From assembly GCA_042701975.1 (NCBI GenBank), contig CP170561.1:372001-436000 (forward strand): a DNA stretch of 64,000 bases. Direction: 5' to 3'. Position 1 is the first letter of the stretch, and each line of letters begins with the position of its first letter. The notes below the pieces were generated by a model. It did not search any database. It was not told the origin of the DNA and worked only from the letters and a program-made list of their open reading frames with translations. Origin of the DNA: JAFALK01 sp042701975 (GTDB lineage Bacteria > Pseudomonadota > Gammaproteobacteria > Burkholderiales > Burkholderiaceae_C). Shown piece by piece: positions 53,451-62,973 of this stretch. A program made the translations under genes and the position numbers.

Positions 53451-55040
53451 TCAGGTCACCGGCGCGGGGTTGAACAGCACCAGCGCGTTGTACAGCTTCC
53501 AGTGCTCGGCCCAGGTCTTCTTGCGGCCGCTGGCCACGTCGAGCAGCAGGCGAAAGAGTTCCCAGCCGGTCTCCTCGATGGTGGCCTCGCCATCGGCGAT
53601 GCGGCCGGCGTTCACGTCCATCAGATCGTGCCAACGGCGCGCCAGGTCGCTGCGCGTGGCCACCTTCACCACCGGGCATTCGGCCAGGCCGTAGGGCGTG
53701 CCGCGGCCGGTGGTGAAGATGTGCAGGTTCATGCCGGCAGCCAGCTGCAGCGTGCCACAGATGAAGTCGCTGGCGGGCGTGGCGGCGTAGACCAGGCCGC
53801 GCTGCTCGCGCGCGAGCTTCTCGCCCGGGGCGATCACGTGCGAGATCGGCGCGCTGCCGCTTTTGATGATGGAACCCATGGCCTTCTCGGCGATGTTGGA
53901 GAGGCCTCCGGCCTTGTTGCCGGGCGTGGTGTTGGCGGCGCGGTCCACGCGGCCGCGGTCTAGGTAGCGGTCGTACCAGCCGAGTTCGCGCACGATGGCA
54001 TCGGCGACTTCCGGCGTGGCGGCGCGGCTGGTGAGCTGCTCGACGGCGTCGCGCACTTCGGTGTTCTCACTGAACATGATGGTGGCGCCCGCGCGCACGA
54101 GCAGGTCGGCGCAGAAGCCCACGGCGGGGTTGGCCGTCACGCCGGAGAAGGCATCGCTGCCGCCGCATTGCACGCCGACCACCAACTCGGAGGCCGACAC
54201 AGTCTCGCGCCGGCGAGCGTTCAAGCGCTCCAGGTGCGGCTTCGCGCTCTGCAGGATGTCGTCGAGCATGGACATGAAGCCCACGTGCGCGTCGTCCTGC
54301 AAGCAGACGGTCTCCGGGCCGGCCTCGGTGCCGCGCTCGTCGACGATGGGAAAGGATCCTGGAGGCAGCAGCCGGTTGGGCTGCAGCTTCTCGCAGCCCA
54401 GGCTCACCACCATCACCTCGCCGCCGAAGTTGGGGTTGAGCGAGATGTTGCGCAGCGTGCGGATGGGGATGATGGCGTCGGGCGCGTCGATGGCGACGCC
54501 GCAGCCGTAGGAGTGCTCAAGGCCGATGACGTCGTCCACGTTCGGATAGAGCGGCAGCAGCTCGGCCTTGATGCGCGCCACGGCCTGGGCCACGACGCCG
54601 GCCACGCATTGCACGGTGGTGGTGATGGCGAGGATGTTGCGCGTGCCGACGGAGCCATCGGCGTTGCGGTAGCCCTCGAACGTGAAACCTTCGAGCGGAT
54701 CCTGCACCGGCGGCTTCACCGTCGCCATCGGCAAGCCTTCCAGCGCGCGGGCCGAGGGCATCTGCAGCAGGCGCTCGTGCACCCAGCTGCCGGCCGGGAT
54801 GTCTTTGAGCGCATAGCCGATGGGCACGTTGTAGCGCAGCACCACGCCGCCTTCGGCGATGTCGACCAGCGCCACCTTGTGGCCCTGCGGCACCTTGTCG
54901 CGCAGCACCAAGCCGGCGCCGGGGATGCCTTCGGGCAGGTGCGTGCCCTCGGGCAGTCCGCCGTCGTTGGCGACGATGGCGACGTTGTCTTCCGCCTGCA
55001 TGCGGATCGTCAAGGGTGGGCGGGTTTGCTGCTGGTTCAT
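53451..55040 (-). CDS. garD: Galactarate dehydratase GarD (UxaA family)
   Basis: 529 residues from the ATG at 55040. N-terminal SAF-like domain (about 1-100, IRMQAEDNVAIVANDGGLPEG) and the UxaA-type core with iron-binding text CGVAIDAPD, GCEKLQPN, QCGGSDAFSG and FTTGRGTPYGLAECPVVKVATRS. It dehydrates galactarate to 5-dehydro-4-deoxyglucarate, the substrate of KdgD encoded 0.9 kb away. Divergent from the GntR-type regulator, with a palindromic operator between. Confidence 0.93.
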   Translation of the reverse strand: MNQQQTRPPLTIRMQAEDNVAIVANDGGLPEGTHLPEGIPGAGLVLRDKVPQGHKVALVDIAEGGVVLRYNVPIGYALKDIPAGSWVHERLLQMPSARALEGLPMATVKPPVQDPLEGFTFEGYRNADGSVGTRNILAITTTVQCVAGVVAQAVARIKAELLPLYPNVDDVIGLEHSYGCGVAIDAPDAIIPIRTLRNISLNPNFGGEVMVVSLGCEKLQPNRLLPPGSFPIVDERGTEAGPETVCLQDDAHVGFMSMLDDILQSAKPHLERLNARRRETVSASELVVGVQCGGSDAFSGVTANPAVGFCADLLVRAGATIMFSENTEVRDAVEQLTSRAATPEVADAIVRELGWYDRYLDRGRVDRAANTTPGNKAGGLSNIAEKAMGSIIKSGSAPISHVIAPGEKLAREQRGLVYAATPASDFICGTLQLAAGMNLHIFTTGRGTPYGLAECPVVKVATRSDLARRWHDLMDVNAGRIADGEATIEETGWELFRLLLDVASGRKKTWAEHWKLYNALVLFNPAPVT

Positions 55041-55091
55041 CTGGGGCCTGCGCGCTGGTGAAAGCGGTAAAGTCGGGTGGTACGTCGTCCG

Positions 55092-55104
55092 GTTGTCGTA
55101 CAAC
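55092..55104. promoter_or_regulatory. Predicted FadR/GntR-family operator (garD-regulator divergent region)
   Basis: GTTGT-CGT-ACAAC, a perfect dyad with a 3-base centre, fits the TNGTNNNACNA pattern of FadR-subfamily GntR regulators. It lies between the garD start (55040) and the regulator start (55152), and its arms recur at 55921-55940 upstream of kdgD. Confidence 0.72.
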
Positions 55105-55151
55105 TTACTTTAAACGTCCGGATTCCTTCCCGCAAGTTCGCAATTTCCACC

Positions 55152-55874
55152 ATGCAAGCCCCGATCAGCCGCCGCCCCCGCACCCTGGCCCTGGAGCTGG
55201 TCCAGGCCCTGGGTGACCGCGTCCGCGCCGGGCAGCTGCAGGCCGGCGACAAGCTGCCGACCGAGGCGGCGATCATGGGCGAGTTCGGCGTCAGCCGCAC
55301 GGTGGTGCGAGAGGCGATCTCCAAGCTGCAGGCCGCCGGTCTGGTGGAGACGCGGCACGGCATCGGCACTTTCGCCCTGGCGGTGAGCGATGGCCCGGCT
55401 TTCAAGATCGCGCCCGAGCAGTTCAGCACCTTGCAGGACGTGATCGCCGTGCTGGAGCTGCGCATCGGCCTGGAGACCGAGGCCGCCGCCCTGGCCGCGC
55501 AGCGCCGCGACGATGCCAACCTCGCCGTGATGCGCACGGCGCTGGATGCCTTCTCCCGCGCCATCGAGAGCGGCGAGGATTCCGTGCCGGCCGACTTCCA
55601 GTTCCACCAAGAAATCGCCCGCGCCACGCGCAACAGCCACTTCGCCGAGCTGATGGCCACGCTGGGCCACCAGATCATTCCGCGCGCCCGGCTGGAGGGC
55701 ACCAAGCCGCCCGAGAAAGAGCACCTGGACTACCTGCGCCGGGTGATGGGCGAGCACGAGAACATCTATGAAGCGATTGCCGCTCGCGACGCAGATGCCG
55801 CCCGTGCGGCGATGCGGACGCACCTGAGCAACAGCCGGGAACGGCGCCGCCGCGCGCAGGCTTCTCAGGCCTAA
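55152..55874 (+). CDS. FadR-subfamily GntR transcriptional regulator (hexarate regulator)
   Basis: 240 residues from the ATG at 55152. N-terminal winged helix-turn-helix (about 8-75, LPTEAAIMGEFGVSRTVVREAISKLQAAGLVETRHGIGTFA shortened as GVSRTVVREAISKLQ and GIGTF) and a helical FCD ligand domain (about 95-225) with metal/ligand His and Asp. It probably represses garD and the kdgD operon in the absence of galactarate or glucarate. Similar to the GarR/GudR-type regulators of Burkholderia. Confidence 0.88.
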   Translation: MQAPISRRPRTLALELVQALGDRVRAGQLQAGDKLPTEAAIMGEFGVSRTVVREAISKLQAAGLVETRHGIGTFALAVSDGPAFKIAPEQFSTLQDVIAVLELRIGLETEAAALAAQRRDDANLAVMRTALDAFSRAIESGEDSVPADFQFHQEIARATRNSHFAELMATLGHQIIPRARLEGTKPPEKEHLDYLRRVMGEHENIYEAIAARDADAARAAMRTHLSNSRERRRRAQASQA

Positions 55875-55901
55875 AACCCCAACTACGTATTCCTCCGAAT
55901 C

Positions 55902-55940
55902 TTGCGGCTGCACAAATGCAGTTGTACGATGACATACAAC
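55902..55940 (+). promoter_or_regulatory. kdgD promoter with overlapping operator
   Basis: TTGCGG (55902-55907) and TACGAT (55925-55930) are spaced by 17 bases. The dyad GTTGTA-8 bases-TACAAC (55921-55940) overlaps the -10 box, in the position expected for a repressor, and shares arms with the operator at 55092. Confidence 0.68.
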
Positions 55941-55973
55941 ATCAACGATCCAGCCAACCCGGAGACGCGCCCC

Positions 55974-56885
55974 ATGTCACCCCAAGAGCTCAAGCAAGTC
56001 CTGCAAGCCGGCCTGCTGTCCTTCCCGCTGACCGACTTCGACAGCGAGCAGCGCTTCGCCCCCGAGCCCTACGCCGAGCGCCTGGAATGGCTGCAGCCCT
56101 ACGGCGCCTCGGCCCTGTTTGCGGCCGGCGGTACGGGCGAGTTCTTCTCGCTGGAGCCGGGTGAATTCAGCGAAGTGATCCAGGTCGCTCTCGACACCTG
56201 CCGCGGCCGCACGCCCATCATTGCCGGCGCCGGCGGTGGCACCCGCGTGGCCATCCAGTACGCGCAGGAGGCCGAGCGCCTCGGTGCTCAGGGCATCCTG
56301 CTGCTGCCGCCCTACCTGACCGAGTGCAGCCAGGCCGGCCTGATCGCGCACGTGGAAGCTGTTTGCAAGAGCGTGAAGTGCGGCGTGATCGTCTACAACC
56401 GCGCCAACTGCAAGCTCACGCCGCAAAGCCTGCTCGTGCTGGCCGAGCGCTGCCCCAACCTGATCGGCTTCAAGGACGGCCTGGGCGACATCGAGAAGTT
56501 CGTCTCCATCCGCCAGACACTGGGCGAGCGCTTTGCATACCTGGGCGGCCTGCCCACGGCCGAAGTCTTTGCCGGTGCCTACAAGGCCATGGGCTGCCCC
56601 GTGTATTCGTCGGCCGTCTTCAACTTCGTGCCGCGCACGGCGATGGAGTTCTACCGCGCCCACGCCAGCAATGACACCGCCACCTGCGACCGCTTGATCC
56701 GCGACTTCTTCCTGCCGCTGATCGCCCTGCGCAACAAGGGCGAAGGCTACGCGGTCTCGATCGTCAAGGCCGGCGCCACGATCATCGGCCACGGTGCCGG
56801 CCCGGTGCGCCCGCCACTGTCGGAACTGCTGCCCGAAGAGTTCGAGCAGCTGCGCGCGCTCATCCAGAAGCTGGGCCCACAGTAA
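55974..56885 (+). CDS. kdgD: 5-dehydro-4-deoxyglucarate dehydratase KdgD
   Basis: 303 residues from the ATG at 55974 (GGAG upstream). DapA-type (beta/alpha)8 barrel with Schiff-base K167 (IGFKDGLGD) and Y141 (VIVYNRANC); GGTGEFFSL near 52-60. It dehydrates and decarboxylates 5-dehydro-4-deoxyglucarate to 2-oxoglutarate semialdehyde. First gene of the five-gene plus-strand set. Confidence 0.93.
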   Translation: MSPQELKQVLQAGLLSFPLTDFDSEQRFAPEPYAERLEWLQPYGASALFAAGGTGEFFSLEPGEFSEVIQVALDTCRGRTPIIAGAGGGTRVAIQYAQEAERLGAQGILLLPPYLTECSQAGLIAHVEAVCKSVKCGVIVYNRANCKLTPQSLLVLAERCPNLIGFKDGLGDIEKFVSIRQTLGERFAYLGGLPTAEVFAGAYKAMGCPVYSSAVFNFVPRTAMEFYRAHASNDTATCDRLIRDFFLPLIALRNKGEGYAVSIVKAGATIIGHGAGPVRPPLSELLPEEFEQLRALIQKLGPQ

Positions 56886-56965
56886 CTCTTAAAGATCCAC
56901 GGATCCTCTTCCCTTCCTTCCGTTCCCGAACAACAGTCCGCTCAAGGACACACAGGAGACAAACG

Positions 56966-57931
56966 ATGAAGCGAACCCTTGCGATCCTGGCCCTGGGCCT
57001 GGGTCTCGTTCATGCCGCGATGGCCGACAACTGGCCTTCCAAGCCCGTCACGCTGCTGGTGCCCTTCCCGCCCGGCGGCTCCACCGATGCGATTGCACGC
57101 GTGCTCGGCGTCAAGCTGGGCGAGGCCTTCGGCGGCGCCAACTTCGTGGTGGACAACCGCGGCGGCGCGGGCGGCACCATCGGCACGGCCATGGTCAAGC
57201 GCGCCGCGCCGGACGGCTACACGGTGCTGGTCTCATCGCTGGGCCCGCTGGTCATCGGCCCGCACCTGATGAAGAACGTGGGCTACGACCCGACCAAGGA
57301 CCTGGACTTCATCACCGTCGCCGTGCAGGCGCCCAATGTGCTGGCCGTGCCGGCGGCATCCCCGTACAAGACGCTGGCGGACCTGATCGCCAAGCTCAAG
57401 GCCACGCCGGGCCGCATGAGCTTCTCGTCTTCGGGCAACGGCTCCAGCGACCACATCACCGCCGAGCTGTTCTGGCAGCAGACGGGCACGGAAGGCCTGC
57501 ACATCCCGTACAAGGGCGGCGCCCCGGCGATGAGCGATCTGATCGCCGGCCAGGTGGATGCGAGCTTCATCAACATCAACACCGCGCTGCCGCAGATCAA
57601 GGCCGGCAAGCTGCGCGCGCTGGCCGTCACGGCCACGCAGCGCTCGGCCGTGCTGCCGGAGGTGCCGACGATGGAGGAGTCCGGCGTGAAGGGCGTGGTC
57701 GTCTATTCGTGGCAGGCCGTGGCCGCGCCCAAGGGCCTGCCTGCAGACATCAAGACCAAGCTGAACGCGGCGATCGTGAAGGCGCTGAACGCACCGGACG
57801 TGAAGCCGAAGCTGATCGAGCAGGGCTTCGAGATCGTGGCCAACACGCCCGCGCAGTTCACCGCCTTCCAGGCCGCTGAATTCGCGCGCTGGAAGCAGGT
57901 CATCGAGACCCGCCACATCACCGCCGACTGA
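56966..57931 (+). CDS. TctC-type (Bug family) periplasmic binding protein, orphan
   Basis: 321 residues. Signal peptide about 1-21 (HAAMA). Bug/TctC text: WPSKPVTLLVPFPPGGSTDAIARVLG, NRGGAGGTIGTAMVKRAAPDGYT, SFSSSGNGSSDHITAELFW, YKGGAPAMSDLIAGQVD. No TctA/TctB membrane genes accompany it, although it lies inside the hexarate operon. It may bind galactarate/glucarate as a sensor, or serve a TctAB encoded elsewhere. Preceded by AGGAGA. Confidence 0.88.
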   Translation: MKRTLAILALGLGLVHAAMADNWPSKPVTLLVPFPPGGSTDAIARVLGVKLGEAFGGANFVVDNRGGAGGTIGTAMVKRAAPDGYTVLVSSLGPLVIGPHLMKNVGYDPTKDLDFITVAVQAPNVLAVPAASPYKTLADLIAKLKATPGRMSFSSSGNGSSDHITAELFWQQTGTEGLHIPYKGGAPAMSDLIAGQVDASFININTALPQIKAGKLRALAVTATQRSAVLPEVPTMEESGVKGVVVYSWQAVAAPKGLPADIKTKLNAAIVKALNAPDVKPKLIEQGFEIVANTPAQFTAFQAAEFARWKQVIETRHITAD

Positions 57932-57944
57932 TCAGGAAAGAACG

Positions 57945-59279
57945 ATGAGCAGCAGCAGCACCCCTGTCGTCACCGATCTGCGCGTGATCCCGGTTGCCGG
58001 GCACGACAGCATGCTGCTGAACCTCAGCGGCGCGCATGGTCCCTTCTTCACGCGCAATCTGCTGATCCTGACCGACAGCAGCGGCCACACCGGCGTGGGC
58101 GAGGTACCGGGCGGCGAGAAGATCCGCCAGACGCTGGAAGACGCACGCGCACTCGTCGTGGGCCAGCCGCTGGGCACGCATGCGGCCGTGCTGCGCGCGG
58201 TGCAAAAGGCCTTTGCCGATCGCGACTCCGGCGGGCGCGGCCTGCAGACCTTTGACCTGCGCACCACCATCCATGCGGTCACGGCGATCGAATCGGCCCT
58301 GCTCGACCTGCTGGGCCAGCACCTCGGCGTGCCGGTGGCAGCGCTGCTGGGCGAAGGCCAGCAGCGCGATGCCGTCGAGATGCTCGGCTATCTCTTCTTC
58401 GTCGCCGATCCGGGCAAGACCGATCTGCCCTACCTGCGCGAGCCGGGCGCCGACAACGACTGGTTCCGTCTGCGCCGCGAGGCCGCGATGACGCCGGAGT
58501 CTGTCGTGCGTCTGGCCGAGGCTGCGTATGAACGCTACGGTTTCAAGGACTTCAAGCTCAAGGGCGGCGTGCTGCGCGGCGAGGAAGAAGTGCTGGCCAT
58601 CCGCGCGCTGCACGAGCGCTTCCCCGAGTCACGCGTGACGCTCGATCCGAACGGCGGCTGGCTGCTCAAGGACGCCATCCGCCTGATGCGCGACATGCAC
58701 GGCGTGCTGGCCTATGCCGAGGACCCTTGCGGCGCGGAAGACGGCTTCTCCGGCCGCGAGGTGATGGCCGAGTTCCGCCGCGCCACCGGCCTGCCCACGG
58801 CCACCAACATGGTCGCCACGGACTGGCGCCAACTCACGCACGCGCTCTCGCTGCAGAGCGTGGACATCCCGCTGGCCGATCCGCATTTCTGGACCATGGC
58901 CGGCTCGGTCCGCGTGGCCCAGACCTGCCGCGACTGGGGGCTGACCTGGGGCTCGCATTCCAACAACCATTTCGACGTCTCGCTGGCGATGTTCACGCAC
59001 GTGGCTGCTGCGGCGCCCGGCCAGGTCACGGCCATCGACACGCACTGGATCTGGCAGGATGGCCAGCACCTCACGAAGGAACCGCTGCAGATCCGCGACG
59101 GCCTCGTCGAGGTGCCGAAGAAGCCGGGTCTCGGCATCGAGCTGGACATGGCCGCGGTCGAGAAAGCGCATCATCTCTACAAGCAGCATGGGCTCGGCGC
59201 GCGCGATGATGCCGTGGCCATGCAGTACCTGATCCCCGGCTGGCAGTTCAATCCGAAGCGCCCAGCCCTGGATCGTTGA
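57945..59279 (+). CDS. gudD: Glucarate dehydratase GudD (enolase superfamily)
   Basis: 444 residues. Enolase-superfamily fold: GEVPGGEKIRQTLEDARALV, catalytic Lys in FKDFKLKGG (about 204-212), metal ligands in TLDPNGGW, AEDPCGAE and ATNMVATDW, catalytic His near GSHSNNHFDVS. It dehydrates D-glucarate to 5-dehydro-4-deoxyglucarate and feeds KdgD. It starts 13 bases after the Bug protein. Confidence 0.94.
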   Translation: MSSSSTPVVTDLRVIPVAGHDSMLLNLSGAHGPFFTRNLLILTDSSGHTGVGEVPGGEKIRQTLEDARALVVGQPLGTHAAVLRAVQKAFADRDSGGRGLQTFDLRTTIHAVTAIESALLDLLGQHLGVPVAALLGEGQQRDAVEMLGYLFFVADPGKTDLPYLREPGADNDWFRLRREAAMTPESVVRLAEAAYERYGFKDFKLKGGVLRGEEEVLAIRALHERFPESRVTLDPNGGWLLKDAIRLMRDMHGVLAYAEDPCGAEDGFSGREVMAEFRRATGLPTATNMVATDWRQLTHALSLQSVDIPLADPHFWTMAGSVRVAQTCRDWGLTWGSHSNNHFDVSLAMFTHVAAAAPGQVTAIDTHWIWQDGQHLTKEPLQIRDGLVEVPKKPGLGIELDMAAVEKAHHLYKQHGLGARDDAVAMQYLIPGWQFNPKRPALDR

Positions 59280-59305
59280 ACGCAACGAAGACGAAGGCAG
59301 TGCCC

Positions 59306-60757
59306 ATGTTCAAGAACCTCATCGGCGGCGAATGGCTCGAAGGCCCCAAGGTCAGCCGCAACATCAACCCGTCGGACACGCGCGACGTGATCGGCGAGTA
59401 CGCGCAGGCCGATGCGGCGCAGACGAAGCTGGCAATTGCCGCGGCTTCTGCAGCGTTCCCGGCATGGAGCTTGTCGACGCCCCAGCAACGCTTCGACATC
59501 CTCGACGCCGCCGGCTCCGAGATCCTGGCCCGCAAGGCCGAGCTCGGCGAGCTGCTGGCGCGCGAGGAAGGCAAGACGCTGCCCGAAGCCATCGGTGAGG
59601 TCACGCGAGCGGGGAACATCTTCAAGTTCTTCGCGGGCGAGGCGCTGCGTCCTGGCGGCGAAGTGATGCCGTCGGTTCGCCCAGGCGTCGGCGTCGAGAT
59701 CACCCGCGAGCCTTTGGGTGTGATCGGCCTGATCACGCCGTGGAATTTTCCGATCGCGATCCCGGCGTGGAAGATCGCGCCGGCGCTGGCCCACGGCTGC
59801 TGCGTCGTCTTCAAGCCGGCTGAACTGGTGCCCGGCTCGGCCTGGGCGCTGGCCGAGATCCTCTCGCGCTCCGGCTTGCCGGGCGGTGTGTTCAACCTCG
59901 TGATGGGTCGCGGCTCGGAAGTCGGGGCGACCATGCTCGCTGACGATCGCGTGGCCGGCATCAGCTTCACCGGGTCCGTGCCCACCGGCCGCAAGGTCGC
60001 AGAGGCCTGCATCCATCCTTCGCGAGGGAGCATGGCCAAGTTCCAGCTGGAGATGGGCGGCAAAAACCCGATGATCGTGCTGGACGACGCGGACCTGAAC
60101 GTGGCCGTGAACTGCGCCATCCAGAGCGGCTTCTTCTCCACCGGCCAGCGCTGCACCGCTTCAAGCCGCTTGATCGTCACCGAAGGCATTCACGACCGCT
60201 TCGTGGCCGCCATGGTCGAGCGCATGAAGGCGCTCAAGATCGACGATGCGCGCAAGGCCGGCACGGACATCGGCCCCGTGGTCGATCAGAGCCAGCTTGG
60301 CCAAGATCTGGAGTACGTGGCGATCGCCCAAGCCGAAGGCGCCAGGCTTGCCCACGGCGGCCATGCACAGAGCACCGGCAGCGACGGCCAGCCGGGCTTC
60401 TACATGCAGCCGGCGCTGATCACCGAGACGCTGGCCACTATGCGGATCAACCGCGAAGAAGTGTTCGGCCCCGTGGTCAGCGTGATGCGGGCCAAGGACT
60501 ACGAAGAAGCGCTGCACCTGGCCAACGACACGCCTTTTGGTCTCGCCTCCGGCATCGCCACCACGAGCCTGAAGCACGCCACGCACTTCAAGCGCCATGC
60601 GCAGGCCGGCATGGTGATGGTGAACCTGCCGACGGCGGGCGTGGACTATCACGTGCCCTTCGGCGGTCGCAAGGGTTCGAGCTACGGGCCCAGGGAACAG
60701 GGCCGTTACGCGGCCGAGTTCTTCACCACGGTGAAGACCGCTTACACGCAAGCCTAA
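59306..60757 (+). CDS. 2-oxoglutarate semialdehyde (2,5-dioxovalerate) dehydrogenase
   Basis: 483 residues from the ATG at 59306; a TTG at 59276 overlapping the gudD stop is an alternative. ALDH motifs: PWNFPIAIPAWKIAPAL, general base E249 (LEMGGKNP), nucleophile C283 (STGQRCTASSR). It oxidises 2-oxoglutarate semialdehyde to 2-oxoglutarate, the last step before the TCA cycle. Assignment to this substrate rests on the operon. Confidence 0.9.
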   Translation: MFKNLIGGEWLEGPKVSRNINPSDTRDVIGEYAQADAAQTKLAIAAASAAFPAWSLSTPQQRFDILDAAGSEILARKAELGELLAREEGKTLPEAIGEVTRAGNIFKFFAGEALRPGGEVMPSVRPGVGVEITREPLGVIGLITPWNFPIAIPAWKIAPALAHGCCVVFKPAELVPGSAWALAEILSRSGLPGGVFNLVMGRGSEVGATMLADDRVAGISFTGSVPTGRKVAEACIHPSRGSMAKFQLEMGGKNPMIVLDDADLNVAVNCAIQSGFFSTGQRCTASSRLIVTEGIHDRFVAAMVERMKALKIDDARKAGTDIGPVVDQSQLGQDLEYVAIAQAEGARLAHGGHAQSTGSDGQPGFYMQPALITETLATMRINREEVFGPVVSVMRAKDYEEALHLANDTPFGLASGIATTSLKHATHFKRHAQAGMVMVNLPTAGVDYHVPFGGRKGSSYGPREQGRYAAEFFTTVKTAYTQA

Positions 60758-60858
60758 GCACCAATTCAAGCTGACAACCAACGCATGCACCAGGCCGCGC
60801 AAGACGGCCGGTGCAGGGAGTTCCCTTTCCGGCTCTTTCCCCGCAGGAGACAAGTTCC

Positions 60859-62235
60859 ATGAGTTCCACCTCTTCACTGGCTGACGACGGCACAGCAGCC
60901 GCATCGGCCCAGGCCACGCAGACCCGCAAGCGCTACCTCGTGCTGGCGATGATCTTCCTGGTCACGACCATCAACTATGCGGACCGCGCCACGCTGTCCA
61001 TCGCTGGGCCTGCCTTGTCGAAGGAGCTGGGCATCGATACGGTGACCATGGGCTTTGTGTTCTCGGCCTTCGGCTGGTCCTACGTGCTGGCACAGCTGCC
61101 GGGCGGCTGGCTGCTGGACCGCTTCGGCTCCAAGAAGGTGTACTTCTTCAGCATCCTGCTGTGGTCGCTGTTCACGATGAGCCAAGGCGCCATCGGCTGG
61201 ATCGCCAGCACGGCCTCGAGCGCCGTCGTCGCGCTGTTCGCCATGCGGCTGCTGGTCGGCGCGGCAGAAGCGCCTTCGTTCCCCGCCAACGGTCGCATCG
61301 TGGCGGCCTGGTTCCCGGCGAATGAACGCGGCACGGCTTCTGCCATCTTCAATGCGGCGCAGTATTTCGCCACGGTGCTGTTCGCGCCGCTGATGGGCTG
61401 GATCACGCATCGCCTGGGCTGGGAGGCCGTGTTCATCGTGATGGGCGCGATCGGCATCGTCGTCTGCCTGTTCTGGGGCCGCTTCATCCACGGCCCCAAG
61501 GACTACCCCGGCATCAACCGCGCGGAGCTGGACTACGTCTCGGCCGGCGGCGCGCTGGTGAACATGGACCAGGCCGCAGCGCGCCTGAGCAGCAAGGCTC
61601 ACGAGGGTCCGCGCTGGGACTACATCCGCCAGCTACTTTCCAACCGCATGATGATGGGCGTGTATGTGGGCCAGTACTGCATCAACACGCTGACCTACTT
61701 CTTCCTGACCTGGTTCCCGGTGTACCTGGTGAAGGAACGCGGCATGTCCATCCTGAGCGCCGGCCTGGTGGCCGCGCTGCCGGCGATCTGCGGCTTTGCC
61801 GGCGGCGTGCTGGGCGGGCTGATCTCGGACGGCCTGCTGCGCCGGGGCAAGTCGCTCACCGTGGCGCGCAAGCTGCCCATCGTGATCGGCATGCTGCTGT
61901 CCACCTCGATGATCGCCTGCAACTACGTGGACAGCTCGGCCGTGGTCGTCGCCATCATGGCGCTGGCCTTCTTCGGCAAGGGCCTGGGTGCTTTGGGCTG
62001 GGCGGTGGTCTCGGACACCTCGCCCAAGGAGATCTCGGGCCTGTCCGGCGCGCTGTTCAACACCTTCGGCAACACGGCGGCCATCACCACGCCCATCGTC
62101 ATCGGCTACTTGATCAAGGGCACGGGCTCCTTCAGCGCAGCGCTGGTTTTTGTGGCGGCCAACGCGGTGGTGACCGTGGTCTGCTATCTGTTGGTGGTGG
62201 GGGAGATCAAGCGTTTCGAGCTGAAGAAGGCTTGA
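60859..62235 (+). CDS. MFS hexarate transporter (GudP/GarP type, anion:cation symporter family)
   Basis: 458 residues from the ATG at 60859 (GCAGGAG upstream). About twelve spans; MFS signatures NYADRATLSIAGPAL, GWSYVLAQLPGGWLLDRFGSKKV and VGAAEAPSFPANGRI are those of the ACS family that carries glucarate/galactarate. The gene ends the hexarate operon, so galactarate/glucarate uptake is its likely role. Confidence 0.9.
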   Translation: MSSTSSLADDGTAAASAQATQTRKRYLVLAMIFLVTTINYADRATLSIAGPALSKELGIDTVTMGFVFSAFGWSYVLAQLPGGWLLDRFGSKKVYFFSILLWSLFTMSQGAIGWIASTASSAVVALFAMRLLVGAAEAPSFPANGRIVAAWFPANERGTASAIFNAAQYFATVLFAPLMGWITHRLGWEAVFIVMGAIGIVVCLFWGRFIHGPKDYPGINRAELDYVSAGGALVNMDQAAARLSSKAHEGPRWDYIRQLLSNRMMMGVYVGQYCINTLTYFFLTWFPVYLVKERGMSILSAGLVAALPAICGFAGGVLGGLISDGLLRRGKSLTVARKLPIVIGMLLSTSMIACNYVDSSAVVVAIMALAFFGKGLGALGWAVVSDTSPKEISGLSGALFNTFGNTAAITTPIVIGYLIKGTGSFSAALVFVAANAVVTVVCYLLVVGEIKRFELKKA

Positions 62236-62413
62236 GACGCTAACGCGATCCTCGGCGGCGCGAACTGCGCCACGGGCGCGCGGTCTGCCTCCTGCAGCCA
62301 TTTCAAGACGACGACGGCGCAGTTGGTCCACCAGCTCCACTAGGGTCAGCCTGCATTGCCCGGGCACGGGCAGACGGCCAAGCTCGGGTCTTCTCAACAG
62401 GAGAGGCCTGCTC

Positions 62414-62944
62414 ATGAAGATCCTCAAAGCCCTGCTCTACATCGTTGTCGTCCTGGCGCTGATCATCGGCGTGGGCGGCATGTTCCTGCCCTCGCAGATT
62501 GCCCTCAAGCGCAGCGCGCAGATCAATGCCGCGCCGGACAAGGTCTACCCGTTGGTCGCCGCGCCCAAGGCCTGGAAGAACTGGAGCGCCTGGAACAAGC
62601 GCGACCCGGCCATGGAGATCACCTACAGCGGCCCCGAGATGGGCGCCGGCGCCACCTGGGATTGGAAGAGCAAGACCGAGGGCAACGGCCACATGGCCTT
62701 CAAGGAAGCCATGCCGCCAGGCAAGATCGGCTACGACATCGCATTCCCCGATTTCGGCGCGGCCTACAGCGGCGAATTCCTCATCGAGACCAAGGACGGC
62801 GGCTCCTTCGTGACCTGGACCATGCACGGCGACGTGGGCAAGAACCCCATCAACCGCTGGATGGGCCTGTTCATGGACAAGCTGGTCGGGCCGGACTTCG
62901 AGGCAGGTTTGGCGGGGCTTAAGACGGTGGCCGAGAAGGGTTAA
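62414..62944 (+). CDS. SRPBCC (START/Bet v1-like) protein with N-terminal membrane anchor
   Basis: 176 residues. N-terminal hydrophobic helix (about 5-25, ALLYIVVVLALIIGVGGMFL) and an SRPBCC lipid-pocket domain (SAQINAAPDKVYPLVAAPKAWKNWSAWN, MEITYSGPEMGAGATWDWKS, WTMHGDVGKNPINRWMGLF). It likely binds a hydrophobic ligand at the membrane. It is preceded by 178 bases of non-coding sequence. Confidence 0.82.
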   Translation: MKILKALLYIVVVLALIIGVGGMFLPSQIALKRSAQINAAPDKVYPLVAAPKAWKNWSAWNKRDPAMEITYSGPEMGAGATWDWKSKTEGNGHMAFKEAMPPGKIGYDIAFPDFGAAYSGEFLIETKDGGSFVTWTMHGDVGKNPINRWMGLFMDKLVGPDFEAGLAGLKTVAEKG

Positions 62945-62973
62945 CCCTCCACGCACCTATATGATGCGAGGCA

